DNA of 64,000 nt from Streptomyces sp. SID12488 (GCF_010548275.1 NZ_JAAGLT010000014.1:62001-126000), one strand, 5' to 3'. Counted from the first letter of the stretch, positions 34,184 to 43,559 are shown. Notes: a model not told the origin generated them from the sequence alone. Numbers and translations are program-made.

Positions 34184-35116
34184 TCAATGCGCGATGGACG
34201 GCGGGGTCCAGTCCTGGGGCCGGTCCACTCCCCGGCGTGCGGTGGCGACCTCGGCGGCCGGCTTGAGGAACTGCTCGGGATCGCCGCCGTACTTCTTCAC
34301 GAGTTTCGCCAGCTCGCCGTTGGTGTACATGGCGTCGATCTGCGCGGAGATCGCCTGTTCCAACTTGGTGGCCTTCTTGGGGAGGTAGAAGCCGGTCTGG
34401 TAGGGCTGGAAGTACTGGTAGTCGGGCTTGGCCTTGACCGCGGCGGCGGTCGGCGGGGTCAGGTACTGGGTGCTGATCTTCAGGTCGGGGCGTTCCTTCT
34501 GTGCCGCGATGATGATCAGCGGGTCGAGGAACCCGACGTCGACGCGGCCGGCGCCGAGGTCGTCGAAGACTCCGTTGGCGTCGGGGTAGGCGTGCAGCTT
34601 GGCGTCCGGGACGGACTGGATCGACTTGACCCATACGTAGCCCTCGACGGTGCCGAGTTGGAGGCCCTTCAGGTCGTCGACCGTCTTGTACGTCCTGCCG
34701 TCGCGGACGGCCATCGCCGGGGGCGAGTAGTAGGGCGGGTCGGTGAACAGGCCCTGTTTCTGCCGGTCGGCAGACCAGGCGACGCCGCCGATGGTGATGT
34801 CCACGCGGCGGGACTGCACTCCGGCGAGCATCCCTGCGAAGTCGGTCACCTGGGGCTTGATCTCCAGGCCGAGCTTTTCGGCCACATAGGTGAGGATGTC
34901 GCCGTCCAGGCCGACGATCCTGTCGCCCTGGACGGTGGTGTAGGGGGCGTACGGCTGGACGGCCACCTTGATGACACCGGGGGTGAGCGTGCCCAGAGCG
35001 GCGGTCTTCGCGGACACGTTCGTCGGGGCGTCGTCGCCGTCCGAGCCGCAGGCGGCGGCCGTCAGCATGAGGAGTGCCGTGGAGAGGGCGGCGGCGAGTG
35101 GGCGTATACGGGTCAT
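34184..35116 (-). CDS. Amino-acid ABC transporter substrate-binding lipoprotein
   Basis: 310 residues from ATG 35116. Lipoprotein signal with lipobox LTAAAC. The mature part is a type-3 solute-binding protein: VIKVAVQPYAPYTTVQGDRI, GLDGDILTYVAEKLGLEIKP, MLAGVQSRRVDITIGGVAWS, QKQGLFTDPPYYSPPAMAV, and GTVEGYVWVKSIQSVPDAKL. The usual ligand-contact Arg in the first hinge (SRRVDITIGG) is present. It delivers a polar amino acid or related compound to the permease. Divergent from the CdaR-like regulator. Confidence 0.9.
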   Translation of the reverse strand: MTRIRPLAAALSTALLMLTAAACGSDGDDAPTNVSAKTAALGTLTPGVIKVAVQPYAPYTTVQGDRIVGLDGDILTYVAEKLGLEIKPQVTDFAGMLAGVQSRRVDITIGGVAWSADRQKQGLFTDPPYYSPPAMAVRDGRTYKTVDDLKGLQLGTVEGYVWVKSIQSVPDAKLHAYPDANGVFDDLGAGRVDVGFLDPLIIIAAQKERPDLKISTQYLTPPTAAAVKAKPDYQYFQPYQTGFYLPKKATKLEQAISAQIDAMYTNGELAKLVKKYGGDPEQFLKPAAEVATARRGVDRPQDWTPPSIAH

Positions 35117-35325
35117 GGGCTTGGGCCTTCCGTACCGGTGCCGAGGAGCTGGTGGAGTTGGAGGAGCCCGCCGTTTCACCGCGTCGTGCCTCCGGCGGGA
35201 GGTGGTGAGGCCCATACGCTAGGGACGGCGGACACCGTGCGTCACCGGTCACTCCGTACGAGGTTGTGGCTGGATTCGATCGTTCTCCTGTACGTTGCGT
35301 CCAGTCGTCGGCGGGAGGATCAAGC

Positions 35326-36522
35326 ATGCTGAGCCCGTCACTCGCGCAGGAGATCGCCGGGGACACCTCCGCCGTCATCGGCTTCAACGTGCTGATCACA
35401 GACGCGGACGGCATGGTCATCGGCAGCGGCGACAGCAGCCGAGTCGGCACCTTCCACGAGGCGTCGGTCGAGGTGATCCGCACCCAGGAACCCGCCACGC
35501 ACAACGCTTCGCAGGCCCACCAACTCCGCGGAGTACGCCCCGGCGTGACGTTGCCGCTGGTCACGAGCGGGCGGGCGGTGGGCACGGTCGGCATCACCGG
35601 AACTCCCGCCCAGGTGCGCCGTTTCGGCCTGCTGGTGAAGCGCCAGACGGAGATCCTGCTCAGGGAGTCCGTGATGCTGCGCTCCCGGCTGCTCGCCGAG
35701 CGGGCCGCGGAGACTCTCCTCGCCGACATCGCCTCGTACGACCCCCGGGTCGTGGAGGGTGACTTCCTGGTGTTCCGGGCCGCCGAACTGGGCTTCGACC
35801 TACGGCTCCAGCGGGTCGCGGTGGCGATCGAGGTGAGCGTGCCCGACGCGGGGCCCCGACGTCAGGGCGCTCCGACCCGCGACATGGCGCTGATCCGCTC
35901 CGAGTTGCTCCGCACCGTCCGTGAGGTCTTCGCCGACCCGCAGGACATCGTCGCCTCCACGGCTCCCGGCTGGATCGGCGTACTGCGTCGCCTTCCCGCT
36001 CGGGCCGAGGCGGCTTCCCTGGTCGCCGACTGCCGGCGGATCACTGACGTCATCGCCGCGCAGGACGGTCTCACCGCCCGTGCGGGGATCGGTGAACCGG
36101 CGGTCTCCGTCGCCGGTCTGCGCGACTCCTGGCAGGACGCCCGGGACGCCCTGCGTCTCGGCGCCCGGGTGACGGGAGGCTCCCGGGTGCACCTGATCGC
36201 CGAATTGCGCGTCCATCAGGTCCTGGCGGCGGTCAACCAGCCCGCCCGCCGGCGCCTCGTCGAACTGACCGCCGCGACCCTGCGGGCCCAGCCGGACTGG
36301 CCGGTGCTGCGCGACACGATCACCGCCTGGTGCGAGAGCGGGTTCAACCTCGTCCGGACGTCCGCCGCCCTGCACATCCACCGCAACACCGTCGTCTACC
36401 GGATGCACAAGATCGAGCAGCTCACCGGCCGCCCGCTGCGCGAACACCGGACCACCATGGCCCTGTACCTCGCCTGTCTGGCCGACGAACTGGGCGAGGG
36501 CGCCACCCCCGACGAAGGGTGA
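35326..36522 (+). CDS. CdaR/PucR-type regulator (sugar-diacid-recognition N-terminus)
   Basis: 398 residues from ATG 35326 with GGGAGG upstream. The N-terminus LSPSLAQEIAGDTSAVIGFNVLITDADGMVIGSGDSSRVG is the diacid-recognition domain of CdaR-type regulators; the middle is a GGDEF-like segment, and the C-terminus has the PucR helix-turn-helix (WCESGFNLVRTSAALHIHRN then TVVYRMHKIEQLTG). Such proteins activate uptake and catabolic genes in response to small acids. It is divergent from the ABC-dadA operon and most likely controls it. The effector could be glycerate, glucarate or an amino-acid-derived acid. Confidence 0.87.
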   Translation: MLSPSLAQEIAGDTSAVIGFNVLITDADGMVIGSGDSSRVGTFHEASVEVIRTQEPATHNASQAHQLRGVRPGVTLPLVTSGRAVGTVGITGTPAQVRRFGLLVKRQTEILLRESVMLRSRLLAERAAETLLADIASYDPRVVEGDFLVFRAAELGFDLRLQRVAVAIEVSVPDAGPRRQGAPTRDMALIRSELLRTVREVFADPQDIVASTAPGWIGVLRRLPARAEAASLVADCRRITDVIAAQDGLTARAGIGEPAVSVAGLRDSWQDARDALRLGARVTGGSRVHLIAELRVHQVLAAVNQPARRRLVELTAATLRAQPDWPVLRDTITAWCESGFNLVRTSAALHIHRNTVVYRMHKIEQLTGRPLREHRTTMALYLACLADELGEGATPDEG

Positions 36523-36547
36523 CGCCCCCGGAACCACGCTCCCGCCG

Positions 36548-39500
36548 CTATCCGGCGGACTCCCCCGCCGTGGGCCGCCGCGAGGCCGCCATCGCCTCGT
36601 CGACGTCCGTCAGGGGACGCAGCCGGTAGCTGTACGAGTAGTCGCGGTTCGCGAACAACTTGTACTCGTCGTGGGTGTGCGCGCCCCAGCTGTTGTCGCC
36701 GCCGACACCCATCTGGCGGTGGCTCAGCCGCAGGACGACCTCGTCGCGCGGGGTGAGTTGGTAGTCGTGGCGGGCCCCGACGGACAGATCCTCCGGGGTG
36801 AAGTGCGAGGCGTTGACCTCCAGGAGCGGTTCGGCGGAGACCAGCAGGCCGGAGCCCTTGCGGTCGGTGAGGGCGATCCAGCGGACGTCGCTCTTGTTGC
36901 CGTTCTCCTGCGGGCGCAGGTAACCGCTCCACTGCCCGTCGACGGTGCCGGAGTACAGGCCCACGTCGGTGGAGTTGTTGCGGTCCCAGTGGTTCTCCTC
37001 GGGACCGCGCCCGTAGTAGTGCAGCCTGTCCAGGCGGCCGGGCAGCAGGAGCAGATTGCCGACCTCCGGGATGTACGGCAGTGAACTCGCCCCCGGGTGC
37101 AGGGTGTTGTCGACCCTGATCTCACCGTTGCCGAAGACGGTGTAGGTGGTGGTGTACGTCGATGCCGGCGTCGTCGGCAGGGTGCCGGCGACCTTGATCT
37201 CGACGGCCCGGTCCCGCAGGGCGCGGACGCTCACGCCGGTCACCGAACGCCGGGTGCCCGCGTCGCGCCAGGTCTGGTTGCGGGTGTGCTGGCCGTTGCC
37301 CCGGTCGTTGTCGGTGGGGGCCCGCCAGAAGTTCGGGGTGGGCCCGGACTCGATCAGCTGGGCGCCGCCCGCCTTGTACGAGGTGATGGCTCCGGTCTTC
37401 TTGTCGACGGTGACCGAGAAGCCCTTGCCCTTGACGGTGACCGACGCGTCGCCGTCCTCGTGACGGAGCGCCGGGACGCTGGTCAGCGGCGAGGGTGTGA
37501 CGGCGGGGCTGCCCGCGTCGAGGGCGAGTTGCTGCCGGGCCACCTCGAAGCCGGCCTTGGCCCACTTCGTGCTCTCCCTGGTGGTGAAGGACAGCTGGAG
37601 GAAGTACTCCGCGCCCGGCTTCGGATCGTCCGGCAGCTCGAAGGGCACGGTGATGGCCTTGGCGGACAGGGGCGGCACGTCCAGCTGGGCACGGGTCAGC
37701 TTTCCGCGCCGGACCACTCTTCCGTCGGCGACCAGTTCCCAACGTGCGTCGAATTCACGGAGGTTGGTGAAGAGGTACTCGTTGGTGAGGGTGACCGTGC
37801 CCGGCGTCGCGCCCGAGGTGATCTGCACCGCCTGGTAGATCCGCTTGACCTCGGCGGACTTGCCGGTCAGCCTGCGGTCGGCGGTGATGATGCCGTCCCC
37901 GGCGAAGGCACCGTCGTTGGGGTTGTCGCCCCAGTCGCCGCCGTAGGCGTAGAACGTCTTGTCGCGGGGCCGCTTCTCGGTGACTCCGACGGTGGCGGCG
38001 TCGAACCAGAACCGTACGCCGTCGTCACCGGGGCCACGGCTCTCGGAGGCCAGCTCGGTGGCGCTCAGCGCGCGGGCGTAGACGCGGGCACGCCGGATGG
38101 TGCCGCTGAACTCCCGGGTGGGGTTGTCGATGTCGGTGGCCAGCGCGAGGGACGCGGTGTTGTTGCTGGGCCGCTGGGTGGTGGTCCTGGTGGCCCGCGC
38201 CACGCCGTCGACGTGGAGGGTGAGTGTGCCCGTGCTCGCGTCGAAGACACCGGCGATGTGGTGCTCCTTGCCGGTCCAGTCGTCGGGCAGCGCCCACCAC
38301 GCGCTGATCCACTGGCCGCCGCCGTAGATGAAGAACTCCAGGCCGCTGTCCGACTGCTTCAGGGCGTACTGGGTGTCGCCCTTGGCGATGACGGGCTGGT
38401 GGTAGCCGAGGAAGTGCGGGGTGATCCACGCCTCCAGCGTCAGGGACCCGGTGAGGTCGAGGCGCTCGTCGCGGGCGAAGACAGTGCCGCCGGAGACGCC
38501 CTGGTCGCGGGTGAAGGTGCCGGCGGGGGCGATGATCTCACCCTGGAGCGCGGCGGGCCCGGTCTCGGTGAGCAGCTTGCGCGTCGGGGTGGGCCAGGCG
38601 AGGGCCTGGTCGACGAAGTCCCAGATCCAGCCGCCCTGGAGGACGGGGTAGCGGCGGACGAGATCCCAGTACTTCTTGAAGTTCCCGTTGGAGTTGCCCA
38701 TGCCGTGGGAGTACTCGATCATCACGTACGGCCGGGTGTCGTTGGTGTCCTTCGCGCGTTGCTCGACGCGGGCGGGGCTGTCGTACATCTCGGAGCGGAT
38801 GTCGCTGATCCCGGGACGGTCGTCGCCCTCGTACTGGATGACACGGGTGGTGTCGTAGGAGCGGATCCAGTCGTACATGGCGTTGAACGTGCTGCCGCCG
38901 CCCGCCTCGTTGCCGAGCGACCAGATGACGACGGAGGCGTGGTTCTTGTCGCGGTGGACCATGTTCTGTGCGCGGGCCACGCACGCCGTGGTCCACTCGG
39001 AGTGGTTGCCGGGGTACTCGCCCCGGACGCCGTGGGTTTCGAGGTTGGTCTCGTCCACGAGGTACAGGCCGTACTCGTCGGCGAGTTCCAGCCACAGCGG
39101 GTTGTTCGGGTAGTGCGAGGTGCGGACGGTGTTGATGTTGAGCCGTTTGATGATGCCGATGTCCTGGACCATGTCCGCGCGGGTGAGGGCGGAGCCGTGG
39201 ACGGGGTGCATCTCGTGGCGGTTGGTGCCCCGGAAGGAGACCGGCTTGCCGTTGATGCGCATCAGGCTGCCCTTGAGGGCGAACTCGCGCAGGCCGACCC
39301 GGTGGGAGAGGGTCTCGATCACTCGGCCGGCCGGATCGCGCAGGCGGAGCACGGCGGTGTAGAGGTTCGGGTGTTCGGCCGACCACAGGCGCGGCGCGGG
39401 CACGGCCTTCGCGGCAGTTGCGGACTTCTCCTCACCGGCGCCGAGCGCGACGCTCTGCTGGAGCGGACGCGACCAGACCGGGTGCCCGCCCGCGTCGTAC

Positions 39501-40453
39501 AGCTGGGTCTCGACCGAGTACTGACCGGCGCCCTTGCCGCCGTAGTCCCGGACGTTCGCGGTGACCGACAGTTCGGCCGCCGAGTAGTCGTCGCTGAGCG
39601 GGGTGTCGAGCCGGAAGTCACGCAGCCGTACGGCGGGCGTCGAGTACAGGTACACCGAGCGGAAGATGCCGCTCAGCCTGATCATGTCCTGGTCCTCCAG
39701 CCAGTCGCCGTCGGAGTAGCGGTAGACCTCCACGGCTATCTGGTTGGTACCCGGCTTCAGGTGCGGGGTGATGTCGTACTCGGAGGGGTCGTAGGAGTCC
39801 TCGTGGTAACCGACCAGCGTCCCGTTGATCCATACGTAGTGGGCCGACTTGACGCCCTCGAAGTGCAGGAACGTACGGCGTCCCGACCAGTCGCGCGGGA
39901 GGGTGAAGGTGCGGCGGTACTGGCCCACGGGGTTGTGGACGGTCGGGGCGGCCGGCGGCTGCACGTCCTCACCCCGGCCGTTGGCGCCCCACCAGGGGTA
40001 GTCGCTGTTGATGTAGATCGGGCTGTCGTACCCGTGCAGCTGCCAGGCGGAGGGGACGGGGATGGTGTCCCAGGCTCGGTCGTCGAGGTCGGTGCGGTAG
40101 AAGTCGGTGTCCCGGTCGTCGGGTCGGTCGACGTACGCGAACTTCCAGGTGCCGTCGAGGCTCTGCCGGTACGGGGAGCGGGTGCGGTCGGCAGCGAGGG
40201 CCTGGGCGAGGGTCGCGTACGGCATCAGCGTGGTGTGCGCGGGTTCGGTGCCGACGCGGAAGACGTCGATGTGGCCGTTCCACTCGGGGGTGGCGTCCGA
40301 CGCGTCCGCAGCGGCGGCGCGGTGGGCGCCCGCCGGTCCGGACAGGGCGAGCGCGCCGAGAACGGCGGCTCCGCCCTCCAGAAGACGGCGGCGGCTGACG
40401 GCCTGCTGGGCGCGGGCCGGCCGATCGGCGAAGGACTCGTGGGGGTGCGGCAT
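36548..40453 (-). CDS. Tat-exported GH2 beta-galactosidase with inserted LamG domain
   Basis: 1301 residues from ATG 40453 (GAGGAAGG upstream); 55 more codons are open upstream but non-protein-like. Twin-arginine signal SRRRLLEGGAAVLGALALSG. LacZ-type order: sugar-binding jelly roll (PSAWQLHGYDSPIYIN), Ig-like domain, TIM barrel with acid/base Glu in WSLGNEAGGG (about 514) and nucleophile Glu in MIEYSHGMGNSNG (about 581), then the beta-galactosidase small-chain domain (FWRAPTDNDRGNGQ, YYGRGPEENHWDR). Between the barrel end (WIWDFVDQALAW) and the following strands, a LamG/concanavalin-like domain (about 635-805) is inserted. It hydrolyses terminal beta-galactosides outside the cell, possibly from pectic side chains. 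Confidence 0.9.
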   Translation of the reverse strand: MPHPHESFADRPARAQQAVSRRRLLEGGAAVLGALALSGPAGAHRAAAADASDATPEWNGHIDVFRVGTEPAHTTLMPYATLAQALAADRTRSPYRQSLDGTWKFAYVDRPDDRDTDFYRTDLDDRAWDTIPVPSAWQLHGYDSPIYINSDYPWWGANGRGEDVQPPAAPTVHNPVGQYRRTFTLPRDWSGRRTFLHFEGVKSAHYVWINGTLVGYHEDSYDPSEYDITPHLKPGTNQIAVEVYRYSDGDWLEDQDMIRLSGIFRSVYLYSTPAVRLRDFRLDTPLSDDYSAAELSVTANVRDYGGKGAGQYSVETQLYDAGGHPVWSRPLQQSVALGAGEEKSATAAKAVPAPRLWSAEHPNLYTAVLRLRDPAGRVIETLSHRVGLREFALKGSLMRINGKPVSFRGTNRHEMHPVHGSALTRADMVQDIGIIKRLNINTVRTSHYPNNPLWLELADEYGLYLVDETNLETHGVRGEYPGNHSEWTTACVARAQNMVHRDKNHASVVIWSLGNEAGGGSTFNAMYDWIRSYDTTRVIQYEGDDRPGISDIRSEMYDSPARVEQRAKDTNDTRPYVMIEYSHGMGNSNGNFKKYWDLVRRYPVLQGGWIWDFVDQALAWPTPTRKLLTETGPAALQGEIIAPAGTFTRDQGVSGGTVFARDERLDLTGSLTLEAWITPHFLGYHQPVIAKGDTQYALKQSDSGLEFFIYGGGQWISAWWALPDDWTGKEHHIAGVFDASTGTLTLHVDGVARATRTTTQRPSNNTASLALATDIDNPTREFSGTIRRARVYARALSATELASESRGPGDDGVRFWFDAATVGVTEKRPRDKTFYAYGGDWGDNPNDGAFAGDGIITADRRLTGKSAEVKRIYQAVQITSGATPGTVTLTNEYLFTNLREFDARWELVADGRVVRRGKLTRAQLDVPPLSAKAITVPFELPDDPKPGAEYFLQLSFTTRESTKWAKAGFEVARQQLALDAGSPAVTPSPLTSVPALRHEDGDASVTVKGKGFSVTVDKKTGAITSYKAGGAQLIESGPTPNFWRAPTDNDRGNGQHTRNQTWRDAGTRRSVTGVSVRALRDRAVEIKVAGTLPTTPASTYTTTYTVFGNGEIRVDNTLHPGASSLPYIPEVGNLLLLPGRLDRLHYYGRGPEENHWDRNNSTDVGLYSGTVDGQWSGYLRPQENGNKSDVRWIALTDRKGSGLLVSAEPLLEVNASHFTPEDLSVGARHDYQLTPRDEVVLRLSHRQMGVGGDNSWGAHTHDEYKLFANRDYSYSYRLRPLTDVDEAMAASRRPTAGESAG

Positions 40454-40547
40454 GACCGTGGCCTTCCTCGGTACGACAGTGCGCTGCACGGACCGAGGGT
40501 GCGTCAGATCGTGTTCGTTACTGTTGACAATCGACCCGGAATCCGGC

Positions 40548-40568
40548 AGCGCTTTGGTCACCGGTGAC
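40548..40568. promoter_or_regulatory. AAAGCGCT box and GTCACCGGTGAC palindrome upstream of the beta-galactosidase gene
   Basis: AAAGCGCT (reverse strand, 40548-40555) carries the core seen in the esterase/pectate-lyase promoter region. It abuts a perfect 12-bp palindrome, GTCACCGGTGAC, at 40557-40568. Both lie about 95-115 nt upstream of the beta-galactosidase start, inside the 308-nt spacer 40454-40761, which otherwise holds only promoter-like AT-richer DNA (TTGACA-like at 40524). Confidence 0.4.
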
Positions 40569-40761
40569 GGCTCAACCCACCGGGGCGGTGCAGGAGTTGA
40601 TATTGAGTCAGCACACAACTGCTGGTGACAGTGGGAGCTGCCGAGCCAGGCTCACCCTAGGACTTCGAACACAGCCGAAGCAAGAATCTTGTCGGACTCT
40701 GTTTGATCCTGATGGCTCGCCCGGCCACTCCCCCGCTCACTGAACTCCGGACCCCCCCTCG

Positions 40762-41943
40762 TCAGGCGGGAACGCCCCACAGCACGTGCAGAGCCGACGG
40801 CTTGCGGAAAACCAGGCCCCGCACAGTGTCGGGGTGGTCCGGGTCGAGGCGCAGGCCGGGCAGGCGTTCGAGGAGGCGGTGCAGGGCGATGCGGGTCTCC
40901 AGGCGGGCGAGGTGCGCGGCGAGGCAGTGGTGGGGGCCGTGAGCGAAGGCCAGTTGGAGGCGGGCGTTCTCGCGGCGGACGTCGAACCGGTCGGGGTCGG
41001 GGAAGACAGCGGGGTCGCGGTTGGCGCCGGTCAGAGAGACGGTGACCAGGTCGCCGCGGCGGATCGCAGCCGGGCCGAGGACGGTGTCCCGGGTGGCGTA
41101 GCGGTCCACCACCGCGGCGCCGGGTTCGAGGCGCAGCGACTCCTCGATCGCGCCGTCCAGGAAGTCGAAGTCGTCCCGGACGAGGGCGAGTTGGCTGGGA
41201 TACCGGAACAGGTGCAGCAGCGCGTTGGTGATCATCGCCTCGGTGGTCTCGATGCCCCCGAACATCAGGACGGCGACATTGGACGCCACCTCGGGCACGG
41301 TCAGCCGTCCGGCGGCGGCGACGAGCAGCGAGGCGTTGTCCAGGTCGGCGACGGTGGCTTCCACGGCGGCCCTCAGCCGCGCGTAGGCAGCGGTGCCGGC
41401 GGGGTCCGCCGCGTGTCCGGCGGTGATGTCGGAGACCGACCGCACGATGGCGTCGTACCAGGCGAGCACCGTGTCCGCGGTGGTGCCGGTGAGGCCGAGC
41501 GCCTCGGTCACGACGGCGACCGCGAGGGGGCCGGCGAAGGCGCGTCGCAGGTCGGCGGCGCCGGTCGGCGGGAGGGCGGTGATGAGCCGGTCGGTCTCGC
41601 GTTCGATGCAGGCGGTGAAGCCCTCGCGTACCGCCCTCGGGCGGAAGGGGACGTTGAAGGGTTCACGGTGGCGGGTGTGCTGGTCGCCGTCGAGGGAGAG
41701 CATGCTGGGGCCGACGACCTGGGCGGTGGAGAAGCGGGGGTCGTCGACGGTGAAGGTCGCGGCGTCCCGCATCACGGCCAGGGCGAGATCGCGCCGGGTC
41801 ACCAGCCAGCCGTTCAACTCCGGCAGCCAGGAGACGGGTTCGTGGGCGCGCAGCAGCGCGAGCCGCGGATGCGGGTCGTCGGCGAGTTCGGCGAGGGTGG
41901 TGGCGGCGCCGAGCGGGCAGGAGTCGACGATGCGCGGTGTCAT
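40762..41943 (-). CDS. Cytochrome P450 (complete motif set)
   Basis: 393 residues, soluble bacterial type. I-helix MFGGIETTEAMI (Glu-Thr pair, about 230-241), K-helix EESLR (ExxR), and heme-binding FAHGPHHCLAAHLARLE with the cysteine ligand (about 345). SMLSLDGDQHTRHREPFNVPF is the C-helix region. Substrate unknown. It is the last gene of a reverse-strand run that starts with the betaine-type ABC importer and includes the RpiR regulator 47 nt upstream, so it may oxidise the imported compound or its product. An electron partner is not encoded next to it. Confidence 0.9.
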   Translation of the reverse strand: MTPRIVDSCPLGAATTLAELADDPHPRLALLRAHEPVSWLPELNGWLVTRRDLALAVMRDAATFTVDDPRFSTAQVVGPSMLSLDGDQHTRHREPFNVPFRPRAVREGFTACIERETDRLITALPPTGAADLRRAFAGPLAVAVVTEALGLTGTTADTVLAWYDAIVRSVSDITAGHAADPAGTAAYARLRAAVEATVADLDNASLLVAAAGRLTVPEVASNVAVLMFGGIETTEAMITNALLHLFRYPSQLALVRDDFDFLDGAIEESLRLEPGAAVVDRYATRDTVLGPAAIRRGDLVTVSLTGANRDPAVFPDPDRFDVRRENARLQLAFAHGPHHCLAAHLARLETRIALHRLLERLPGLRLDPDHPDTVRGLVFRKPSALHVLWGVPA

Positions 41944-41989
41944 ACGGTGCGAACTCTCTCTCGGTGAACGGTGCTTGGGGCTGGGGCGT

Positions 41990-42427
41990 TCACTCGACGA
42001 ACAGCCCTCGCGCCGCCGCCCGCGCGTCGAACTCCTCCGAATGGGCCTGCGCGTCCGGCAGGGCGTCGCACATGGCCTCCAGCAGAACCTGCCCCAGCAG
42101 CATCGGAGCGCTCACGTTCTGGTACGGGTTGGTCGACTGCTCCTCCGCCTCCGTACCGGCGGGGACGACCTCCCGCAGATGTCTGTGCAGCACCGGATAC
42201 CCGTCGAAGCCGAGGGCGACCGCGAACCGGGTCACCGACGGCTGGCTGGCACCTGCCAGGTGGGCCGGCTCCCCGCTCGACAGGAAGGGCACGTCCGCCG
42301 CCCGCCGGACCAGGCAGTGCGCGATGCGGCGCTGTGTCGGGGTGAGCCGACGCCCCTCGAAGAGCTGGTTCAGCCGTGCGGAGGAGCCGGCCCGGGCGGT
42401 CGCGTCGGTGCCGGCGCCGTCACTCAT
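41990..42427 (-). CDS. RpiR/MurR-family regulator with SIS domain missing
   Basis: 145 residues from ATG 42427 (GGGGAGCAG directly upstream). Residues 15-80 form the RpiR HTH domain (LTPTQRRIAHCLVRRAADVP, SSGEPAHLAGASQPSVTRFA, LGFDGYPVLHRHLREV). Normally a linker and a SIS sugar-phosphate-binding domain of about 150 residues follow. Here the linker (EEQSTNPYQNV) jumps to what looks like the extreme C-terminus of full-length relatives (MLLGQVLLEAMCDALPDAQA, DARAAARGLFVE). This points to a clean in-frame internal deletion. It would still bind DNA but not sense its ligand. Placed between the ABC binding protein and the P450 gene. Confidence 0.75.
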   Translation of the reverse strand: MSDGAGTDATARAGSSARLNQLFEGRRLTPTQRRIAHCLVRRAADVPFLSSGEPAHLAGASQPSVTRFAVALGFDGYPVLHRHLREVVPAGTEAEEQSTNPYQNVSAPMLLGQVLLEAMCDALPDAQAHSEEFDARAAARGLFVE

Positions 42428-42519
42428 CTGCTCCCCGGGGCGGTCGTGTTCGGTCCCCTCTCCCCTGCCCGCCGTGCCGGGCGGGAGAGAGGGCGGACGG
42501 TGTGCGCGGCCGAACCGGG

Positions 42520-43467
42520 TCAGCTCACGAGACCGGTGCTCGTCAGCCACTCCTTGGCGACGGCGCTGGAGTCCTCCTTGTCGTTGACGAGCTTCTTCAT
42601 CATCTCCAGCAGGTCCTCGGTGGTGAGCTTCGCCGAGAGGGCGTTGAGCGCCGCCTTGGCCGTGTCGTCGACCGCCGACTTGTAGACCAGGGGCGTGACG
42701 TTCTGCGAGGAGAAGAGGTTCTTCGGGTCCTCCAGGACCACCAGCTTGTCCTCGACGATGGCGGGGTCGGTGGTGTAGAGGTTGGCGGCCTGCACGTCGT
42801 TCGACTTGAGCAGCTTCACCAGGGTGGTCTGGGCGCCCGCGTCCAGCGGCTGGAACTTGCCGAACTCGACACCGTAGACCGTCTTCAGGCCGACCCCGCC
42901 CTGGGTGCGGGTCTTGAACTCGGAACCGGCCCCGATCGTCATGTCCTTGGCGACCGGCTTGAGGTCGGCGAGGGTCTTCAGGTTGTACTTGGCTGCGGTC
43001 TCGGAGGTGACGGTCACCGAGTCCTTGTCCTCGGCCGCGGCGGAGTCGAGGATCTCCACCGTGGAGGGGAGCTTCGCCTTCAGCTCGGCGTTGACCTGCT
43101 CGGTGCTGGTCGCGGTGCTGTTCTTGTCGACCGCAACCGACAGCAGGGCGCCGTTGTACTCCGGGAAGACACCGATGCCGCCCTTGACGACCTGGTCGTA
43201 GTAGACCTCGCGGGCGCCGATGTCGAACTTCCGGGTCACCTTCAGGCCCTTGGCCTCCAGTGCCTGGGCGTAGATCTCGCCGAGCAGCTGGTTCTCGGGG
43301 AAGTTCGCCGAACCGACGACGATGGACTTCCCGCTGCCGCTGCCGGCGCTGTCGCCCGTCAGCGGATTGCTGCTGCTGTCGTCGTCACCGCTGCCGCAGG
43401 CGGTGAGCGAGAGCGCGGCGATCAGACCGAACGCGGCGCCGCGGTAGATGCCTCTGGTGGTGCTCAT
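42520..43467 (-). CDS. Quaternary-ammonium (betaine-type) ABC substrate-binding lipoprotein, OpuCC/OsmF/EgtU-like
   Basis: 315 residues from ATG 43467. Lipoprotein signal ending LSLTACGSG. The fold signature IVVGSANFPENQLLGEIYAQ, GAREVYYDQVVKGGIGVFPE and YNGALLS is that of the ProX/OpuAC-like type-2 binding proteins for glycine betaine, choline, carnitine and, in EgtU-type members, ergothioneine. NVQAANLYTTDP-like (SNDVQAANLYTTDPAIVEDK) and VTPLVYKSAVDDTAKAALNA complete the family pattern. It belongs to a four-gene importer (ATPase, two permeases, binding protein). The ligand is not deducible from sequence, but the linked lyase suggests a histidine-type betaine. Confidence 0.88.
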   Translation of the reverse strand: MSTTRGIYRGAAFGLIAALSLTACGSGDDDSSSNPLTGDSAGSGSGKSIVVGSANFPENQLLGEIYAQALEAKGLKVTRKFDIGAREVYYDQVVKGGIGVFPEYNGALLSVAVDKNSTATSTEQVNAELKAKLPSTVEILDSAAAEDKDSVTVTSETAAKYNLKTLADLKPVAKDMTIGAGSEFKTRTQGGVGLKTVYGVEFGKFQPLDAGAQTTLVKLLKSNDVQAANLYTTDPAIVEDKLVVLEDPKNLFSSQNVTPLVYKSAVDDTAKAALNALSAKLTTEDLLEMMKKLVNDKEDSSAVAKEWLTSTGLVS

Positions 43468-43559
43468 GGGGTGTTTCCTTTCTCGGAGCCCGGAAGCTCG
43501 GAAAATCAAGGGGTTGAAGGGGTTCAAAGAGGTTCAAGGGGTTCAGGGGTTCGGAAGGC

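Noticed and set aside
37097..40567. 1156-codon forward ORF over the beta-galactosidase gene
   Set aside because: Antisense shadow; composition is mirror-GC and there is no domain or ribosome site.
40762..41943. P450 as a stachydrine or betaine demethylase
   Set aside because: Motifs show only a normal P450; known betaine demethylases of this type are Rieske enzymes, so no substrate claim is made.
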